Assembly: GCA_024036415.1 (NCBI GenBank)
Contig: JAMWET010000608.1
Location: 124,001-188,000 of the forward strand
DNA length: 64,000 nt
Source: Prochilodus magdalenae
Lineage: Eukaryota; Chordata; Actinopteri; Characiformes; Prochilodontidae
Reading direction: 5' to 3'
In this document: positions 57,745-64,000 of the stretch, piece by piece
How positions within the stretch are numbered: position 1 is the first letter of the stretch
Layout of the letters: each line of letters starts with the position of its first letter
Program-made: the position numbers and the translations under genes
The notes under the pieces: generated by a model
The model's database searches: none
The model's input: the letters and a program-made list of their open reading frames with translations, nothing else
What the model was told of the DNA's origin: nothing

Positions 57745-60579
57745 AATCAATAACCCTCTATTATCTTGACTCACAAATGCATCAAACTCAAACCTCCAGC
57801 CTTGAATGTAATTCAAAACCAGAGCAGTGTGACTATCAAATCAGTTTTTATATCCCTCATATACAGCAAATGGCGCATTATGGCAGCTAAGCATGACCAT
57901 ACTGAACTGGCTCCACTTAGCTAAACAATGGAGGAGTTCCTCTTTAACATCCTGCTGTTAGTAGCAAGGTCTGCAGAATACATTAAGAGTCTCTCACTTA
58001 GGCTGGATCCCAAAGGCTTTCCCTACTCCCTGCAAACAAGCACTCATACTGTTAGCAGTGGTGCTTTTGGAGAAGTGCTTGAAGCTCATATTGGAGACCA
58101 CTGAGTTGTAGGTTTAAATCATTCTTAGAGTAAAAGTGCACAGTAATCCGGTGCTAAGGACACCCTTAAACAATTACGATGACTCGCATCTTCCTTTTAA
58201 ATGTGTGCACTCTAAACTTGCTTTGAATATGAATTTGCCTGAAAACTGGATTTGAATATATTGAAACTCAGTTTGGTTTTAAGGGCAAGCACTTACACAG
58301 GTGATGTTTTGCATTTCACTCTCCAATTTTCCTGACCCTATGGGACATGATATTGGTTAGGATGCCTTTATTAAATGCATAATGCGTTTTATAAATAGCT
58401 GGGAATGGAGCGAAGCCCACTGGGACATGCAGCTTTGATCACATCCAAGGGTGATACTATATATATAATATACAAGAGTTGAATTTCCAATGGAAATATA
58501 TCAAATGACAAACAGGAAACAATCTCCAATTTAAGTGATTCATTCAACTCACTGCTCTTGTTTTCAAACAGACGTTCAATGCCACCCACGTAAATGGAAA
58601 CCGAAGGAGTTCTTTGCCACTGACCACAACCACATCTTTACCAGGCCTTATTGAGTGTATGAACTTGCACTGTTCTGCAAGAGCTGATAGGTGTGTCGAG
58701 CTTTGTACTATTAGACTAATAAGGGTATGTTAAGGTTAAAGGAAATGCTGCAAGCCAATCTGGCCTTTTGCAATGTGAATGGTTCTATACTTAGACTTTC
58801 CCTTTTATTGTGTGACTCTATGACACTTGTAGGCCCATTTAATATCACTTCAGTAGAACAGGAAGTCCATAGTTGATAATAGATATAGGTGGGTCCCTTT
58901 TACAGCAGCTGTCTGAATTCATAGTATGTGCAGTGAGGTCTGTGCTCGTGTGTAAAACCAGATAGCAAACTTTAGACTTTAACCAGATAATATTAGACAT
59001 AATGCAAAGGATTTTCTAGAAATCATACTAAACAGCAGTGAGAAATTTAGGCCCCTGGAACAAATGCTTTGTGTAATTGTTGGCAAGATGGGCGACAGGC
59101 AATGCACTAATAATGAAGAAACATTTTAATGGTTGTTATGTGGCTCTGTTGCTATCGCTCTTAGTAAGAAACTCTAGAAGGAAGATTTCTTGTAGCTTGC
59201 TTCTACTGGAAAGGAAATCAATCTGACTATTTTTAACCATTATAATTAAATCAGTCTGTTATCAGATTAACCAGGACACACACTGTTGAGTGAATGTACT
59301 GGGTTTTCCATCCACCAGTTTTTTGCAAAGTTACAAAATGCCCCCCAAAAACCTGACAAGAAAACATTGCTAGGAGAAGGTGGAAAGTTTAGGATACAGC
59401 TAAAATAAAAATGCAAAAAAAAAAAGGTGATGGAAAAGGTTTTTTAATAGAACCTCAGCATCAGTTTCACATTTAGTTAGTTGACCTAGTTGCATATTGC
59501 TCCTCCAGCTGTTTTAATAGTATCACTTACATTTTAAAAGATGTGCTGCTGCGGTCATGCTCCAAATACGTTCATAATTTTCATTAAATGGTAAAATGTC
59601 CCACTTTCAGCATCTGATTTGTGTTCTATAGTCTATTGTGAATAAATATGGGTCTATAAGATTTGCAAATCAATGCATTCTGTTTTTGTTTCCATTAATT
59701 TACATTTCACACAGCATCCCAACTTTTTAATTATTGGGGTTGTAATCGATCAACATATCAAGCCATAAGTCACAGGACTCCATTTCACACCCTGCTGGAA
59801 ACGCTAGCTTCCACTCAGCTTGAAATTCATGCTGGTTAGTGCTGGTTGACCAGCAAAAGCTTGCTCGAAACATGCCGGTTGATACGTTGTGTATTGAACA
59901 AGTTTTTTTAGCAGGGTAAATGATCTTCTTGCTTGGTGTAAAATGCCTACAAAACGATAAGCTGTTGTTAGATCATCATTAGGTGGGCCAATGCTCACCC
60001 TGCCCTTCGTCTTTGAGCTGCAAACAACAGGGCCATAAAAAGATGGTTGTAAAGATAATTCTACATAAGGCCAAAACCGAGTTAAATCTTTCCATCTTGC
60101 TAGTTTCCATGTAGCTCCTTATCATCTAAAGTGTCTTCGCATAACTGTCATGGATGGAAACACTGAGATTGTTTTCTGCTGAGGTGTGTATAACATCTGC
60201 AAAACGTTCAGACAGTAACCAGGTTTGTGTGTGCAAAGCAGGGACTCTATATGTTGAGTTGCTGGCGAGCAATGAGGTGACTAGGCCAAGAAGGCACAGA
60301 CAGCACGACTGCAGCTCTTCAATATAAAGGTTCAAACTCGCATGTAATACTGCTCCTGTGAAAAGGCTATTAGGGCACAGCAACAACCAAGGAGACAAAG
60401 GACTGTAGAGGCAGTAAGTCATTTAGTATGAGCAACATAGAAAACAGCCTTTGGTAAGAGTGCACAGTAAGGGCAAAAAAGTGAGACACGTGGGTCACAA
60501 TTCTCCACTAGTGAGTTTTTCCTTTTCCTCTGCCCATATGAATATCAAGCCTAGATACCTCAAGTGTAGCATCCGTTTT
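57745..60579. other. Intergenic region before the IP3 receptor gene
   Basis: No supported gene. It contains the right end of a DNA transposon at about 59640-59742 and otherwise unique-looking AT-rich DNA. Confidence 0.5.
59640..59742. mobile_element. Right end of a fish DNA transposon
   Basis: GATTTGCAAATCAATGCATT, CTGTTTTTGTTTCCATT and CAGCATCCCAACTTTTTAAT leading to GGGGTTGTAA are the hallmark terminal sequence of the same family as 37268-38121, here the other end. The matching left end is not visible within a few hundred bases. Confidence 0.65.
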
Positions 60580-61002
60580 CTTGCCCACTTCGCCCCCTCC
60601 TCCTTCTCCTCCTCCTCCTCCTGCTCTCTCGGCGTGTTTTGACTCGACACCCTCACGCGTGCTTCCTGGTTGAACTTCTGCAAGTTCACTTCTCACTCCT
60701 TTCTGCCTCTTGAACTGGTCTTCCTCCGGCCGCCCCTGCCTATTTCTATCTTCTGTCGTTACAGCAGCTTCAAAACGGGTTTCTCGAGATCAGGAGAGCA
60801 AAGCTGAGGAGAATGGATTTGAGCTTGAACCGCGGGCGAGTCGAGCGCGCGCACCCGCTGTATCAGGAAGAGTCCTGAGAAAGCGAGAGAGACAGAGAAG
60901 TAGCTGAGAGAAGAAGCCTCAGAAGGAGCACCTAACGTGCGCATCAGGACATGCACGGATCCTCGCTTTCGTGACTGCTGGGTTCGTCTAACGCTAAAGA
61001 AA
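60580..61002 (+). promoter_or_regulatory. Promoter and 5' leader of the IP3 receptor gene
   Basis: A (CTC)n-rich pyrimidine run at 60596-60625 and a CpG-rich block at about 60640-60990 (for example GCGAGTCGAGCGCGCGC at 60835-60851) precede the start codon. No TATA box is visible. ATGs at 60813 and 60951 open upstream frames of 21 and 7 codons (stops at 60876-60878 and 60972-60974), which would be in the leader if transcription starts upstream of them. The transcription start itself is not identifiable. Confidence 0.6.
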
Positions 61003-61094
61003 ATGTCGGACTCGATGTCAAGTTTTCTCCACATAGGGGACATCGTGTCTCTCTATGCTGAGGGGACTGTGAATGGCTTTATAAGTACTTTGGG
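61003..61094 (+). CDS. itpr: Inositol 1,4,5-trisphosphate receptor, first coding exon
   Basis: IP3 receptors are tetrameric calcium-release channels of the endoplasmic reticulum. The exon encodes [20 protein letters not shown] then [11 protein letters not shown], the invariant N-terminus of the suppressor (beta-trefoil) domain. It ends with two bases of a Gly codon before donor GTGAGT at 61095, as expected for this gene family. The start ATG has A at -3 and matches the known protein start. MSD-MSS resembles type 1 while [11 protein letters not shown] resembles types 2 and 3, so the paralog is unresolved. The rest of the gene lies beyond the window. Confidence 0.93.
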
Positions 61095-61579
61095 GTGAGT
61101 GACTTTTAGTACTACCGCAGCAGCAAAGCTTATTTTCGGCTGTTGTGCATGTAAATCATTTGAGATAAGTAATTACAGCACCTACTGTCTGTGAGGTTCC
61201 TTACAGAGCTGATTTGGTGTGGCATATTGCCAAAAGCTCAGGTGTTTAACTACCTGTGGGCTGTTTATCACGGTATTTGAGGTACTGCAGCCGTTCAGGC
61301 TTAAGTAGTGCTAAGTCTGCTAGCTGTGACACTGAGCTTTGATCTGTATCTCCACTCAAGTGCTTGTCATTTCTCCGGAAAGTAGACAGTAAGCAGAGCT
61401 GGCAGCTAGAGCCGGGCGATATGTCATTGTTACCGGTATACCGCTAAAGATTTTCTGTGGTAACTTTAGTTAGCTTTATTGATAACTTAGCTAATGTCTT
61501 ATAGTTTGTACATGAAGATTGTTCAAAATGACAGCACAATTCAACTGACTATCGAAAACAATCATTGAACCTGCATATG

Positions 61580-62111
61580 CAGTCAAATCACATTATTATG
61601 ACCACCAGATAATATCCAGAACAACTGCTGTGTGCAGCTCGGACAGCAGCTAGACGTGCTGGGAGTGACTCAGTTAGGTCCATGTAGGTTGTCACAGGTA
61701 TCTGGAGCCATGCTGACTGCGGTGCATCCCACAGCTGCTGGAGAGTGCTTTGGGGGTGGGTGGATCTGTAGTGCAAACACAACAATGGAGGTGGTCCCAC
61801 AAATGCTTAGTTGGGTTCAAGGCTGGGGAATCAGGGGGCCAGAGTAGTACTTGGAGGTCTTGGTCATGCTCTGCCAGCCAATGTCAGGCATTAATGCCCG
61901 TGTGACATGTTGCATTGTCTTGCTGGAAGATCCCATTTGCACCCTGGAAAACAGTATGAGTGTATGTGAAGGATGGATTCATACCCAAATCAGTTGAGAG
62001 TGCCTTCCTTATGGATGAGTGGGCCCAGAGAATGCCACCAGTGACTTCCTTCATGAACTATGTGTTGCTGTCGTCAAAGTAGGAAGTGGTCATAATAATG
62101 TGACTTGACTG
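61580..62111. mobile_element. Complete inverted-repeat DNA element, 532 bp
   Basis: Left terminus 61580-61605 (CAGTCAAATCACATTATTAT plus GACCAC) and the reverse complement of right terminus 62086-62111 (CAGTCAAGTCACATTATTAT plus GACCAC) agree at 25 of 26 positions. The interior is non-coding but contains stretches reminiscent of a decayed transposase. A target-site duplication is not obvious. Confidence 0.85.
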
Positions 62112-62829
62112 TGAAAGTGTCTTCTGATGTGGTGGTCAAATCTAGCAAAAAAGGCTTCTTTAGATGCTTTACAATGCCTGTATGTATCTCTCTGCCATGA
62201 ATGTGAAAATGTCGGTGCTGGGATTTTCTTCAAAATTTTTTAATAAGCACTGACCCAGAGTTCTGAAGTGAGGGAAAAGGTAAAAAGGAAATAATGTTAT
62301 AGATGGAATAGAACCTTTTAGAAAGTTAAAGCTTAAAATGTGCATAGCAGATAATATCTGTTTCATAACCATAGAGTCTTTTTTCAATTCATTAATATTC
62401 ATAGCCATTAATCTGTGCAAACCCTAATTGTTCCCTGATTTAAACCTTAGCAGTTTGCTTATACTGAAACAATTTATCACAAACAATTTATCACATCTCA
62501 AACTATTTCAAATCATATATCCATATAACCATTTCAGACCTTCTCAAAAACTACTGTGAAGGAAAGTCTTAGGTTTTAGGCAGGTGTGAGGTAACTTTAG
62601 AGGTCTAGTTCCTATCACTCAGCAATGCTGACTCTAGAAAACAGTATCAGACCTCTCTTTTGCATGTTAACCGTTTCATTCACCTTTCAAAATCAGTGGA
62701 ATTGTTCTTAAAGGAACAGTTAAAGCTACACAAAAATCAGAAAGTTGCATAAACCTTGCATAAACATTGAATTATTAGTAATTACTAATAAAATGGAATT
62801 TACTGTCTGGAAAATGTGTTTTCTCCGTG

Positions 62830-63270
62830 GTCAGTGTTTGCCAGGGCTGTGTATAGGCAACAACCTGGCAATATGATACGTATCATTATACTGGGGCTAT
62901 GATTCAGTATGTATGATATGTTGCGATATTGCAAGCCAGGCAGTATGTTCCGATTTTGTAAAATCTAATTTTAGCAAAAATTGCCTTAGTATGGACCACC
63001 ATAAGCGTGCTAATGCTACCATAAGTATGCTAATGCTTAGGCTACTTGGAACGGAAGAGTCTAATGGTTGAAGATCAGATTACAGCACTGCTATTTAGCA
63101 CCCGGGGGTTTAAACACCACACAAAAGGATGCACTGGCTGACACAAATCTGTATGTAAACTATAAATTGAAAATTAATACTGTGTATTTGAAATCAACAC
63201 AGTGTCACAAAACGATATTTGATCATTTTGATATTTTTTACCCCCCTAATGTTTATGATACTGTGTAAGG
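62830..63270. repeat. Dispersed element, longer relative of 14755-14945
   Basis: Starts around GGCTGTGTATAGGCAACAAC with CCTGGCAATATGATACG and GATATTGCAAG motifs, a well-known fish non-autonomous element start. It continues through AATGGTTGAAGATCAGATTA and CCCGGGGGTTTAAACACCAC to GATATTTGATCATTTTGATA and a C-run near 63241. Confidence 0.6.
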
Positions 63271-64000
63271 ATTCCTGTGTGTAATTAATTGATTTAAAGA
63301 AGAGCAGAACAAGCCAATCTAGTCAAGACGAGTTCTGCTACCTCATTAACACTGAATGATGTATCACATGCGCTAGTAAAATTAAGACAGGAAATTTGAT
63401 CCAGTCATTTTTTATGAAGGGTTGTACAGCTACAGATCAGATATGTATGGAATGGAGCTGTAACAATGCAACATGAAACTGTGATATCGCAATGCAAAAC
63501 TTTGACAGGAGCTGTAGCAATGCTTTATGGAGAATGCAAATTATTAATTGAGCCGACTAATGGACCTGCACTGGATGAACACCAGCATTCGTAAATGATC
63601 AGCACCAATAAACACCTTGCTCCAGCCCTTCTCCCGCTTCCCAGCTCCAGAGTCTTTGCAGCAACATAATTTTCAAATTTTGCTTACAATATAGTAAAAT
63701 ATTGAATTGTAAACCCAGTATCATGAACTGAATTGAAATGAATAATGGACTGAGTGTCTGGTTAGACCCATGGTATTTGATCAAGGACCACATGTGAAAG
63801 TGACTCAGGTTGGGTTTGAGAAGATAGGATTTGTGTGTCCACATAACTCAGAAAACATCAGATCTGCTTCACATTAAGGCCTGGTAATGTGAACGCAACC
63901 CAAGACATTCTGTTAGCACAGCAGTGTTCAGGAAGCAAACATACATACCACTGGGTGGCACCTGTGATATGTTTGGTAAGTATTATGATACTGAATTTTA

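Larger units (their letters stand above)
61095..64000 (+). other. itpr: First intron of the IP3 receptor gene (open at window end)
   Basis: No further coding exon is visible up to the window end. It contains a complete inverted-repeat element (61580-62111) and a dispersed element (62830-63270). A short AGAGCCGGGCGATATG-type motif near 61408, typical of another fish repeat, is also present. Confidence 0.7.

Noticed and set aside
60495..60907. Glu/Arg-rich and Ser-rich frames before the IP3 receptor
   Set aside because: They come from the (CTC)n tract and the CpG-rich promoter block and have no family resemblance.

Overview
The window is a stretch of teleost fish genome. The evidence is vertebrate intron-exon genes with canonical GT-AG junctions, AT-rich introns, and relics of transposon families typical of ray-finned fish (Tc1-like, L2-like LINE, several miniature inverted-repeat elements). 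The species cannot be fixed from the sequence alone. The teleost C-terminal tail of the cryptochrome and the divergence of the collagen from the main type II chain suggest duplicate (co-ortholog) gene copies from the teleost genome duplication. Layout: (1) 1-19420, plus strand: a type II procollagen alpha chain gene (col2a1) entered inside intron 2. All of exons 3 to 54 are present with splice sites, encoding the N-propeptide helix, a main triple helix of exactly 1014 residues, both telopeptides and the C-propeptide, followed by the 3' UTR. (2) 19420-22480: intergenic, with a Tc1-like relic. (3) 22480-about 42490, plus strand: a cryptochrome of the vertebrate CRY1 group, with a GC-rich promoter and non-coding first exon, 13 main coding exons, a long teleost-style C-terminal tail and a long 3' UTR. 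Its introns hold a perfect 64-bp hairpin, several transposon pieces and candidate clock elements (E-boxes, D-boxes). (4) 42490-50000: intergenic, rich in decayed elements, one of them with another element nested in it. (5) 50001-52317, minus strand: two coding exons of the orphan receptor gene gpr37l1, convergent with the cryptochrome. (6) 52318-60580: a transposon graveyard (duplicated short element, third Tc1-like relic, LINE reverse-transcriptase relic), with one unrecognised but well-formed terminal coding exon at 57447-57744. (7) 60580-64000, plus strand: promoter, leader and first coding exon of an inositol 1,4,5-trisphosphate receptor, whose first intron carries a complete roughly 530-bp inverted-repeat element. 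The genes do not form one pathway: a cartilage matrix protein, a circadian repressor, a glial receptor and an ER calcium channel are simply neighbours. The observations I rate highest are the perfect hairpin in the cryptochrome intron, the loss of one C-propeptide cysteine in the type II collagen, the circadian-type elements around the cryptochrome promoter, and the unidentified exon at 57447-57744.
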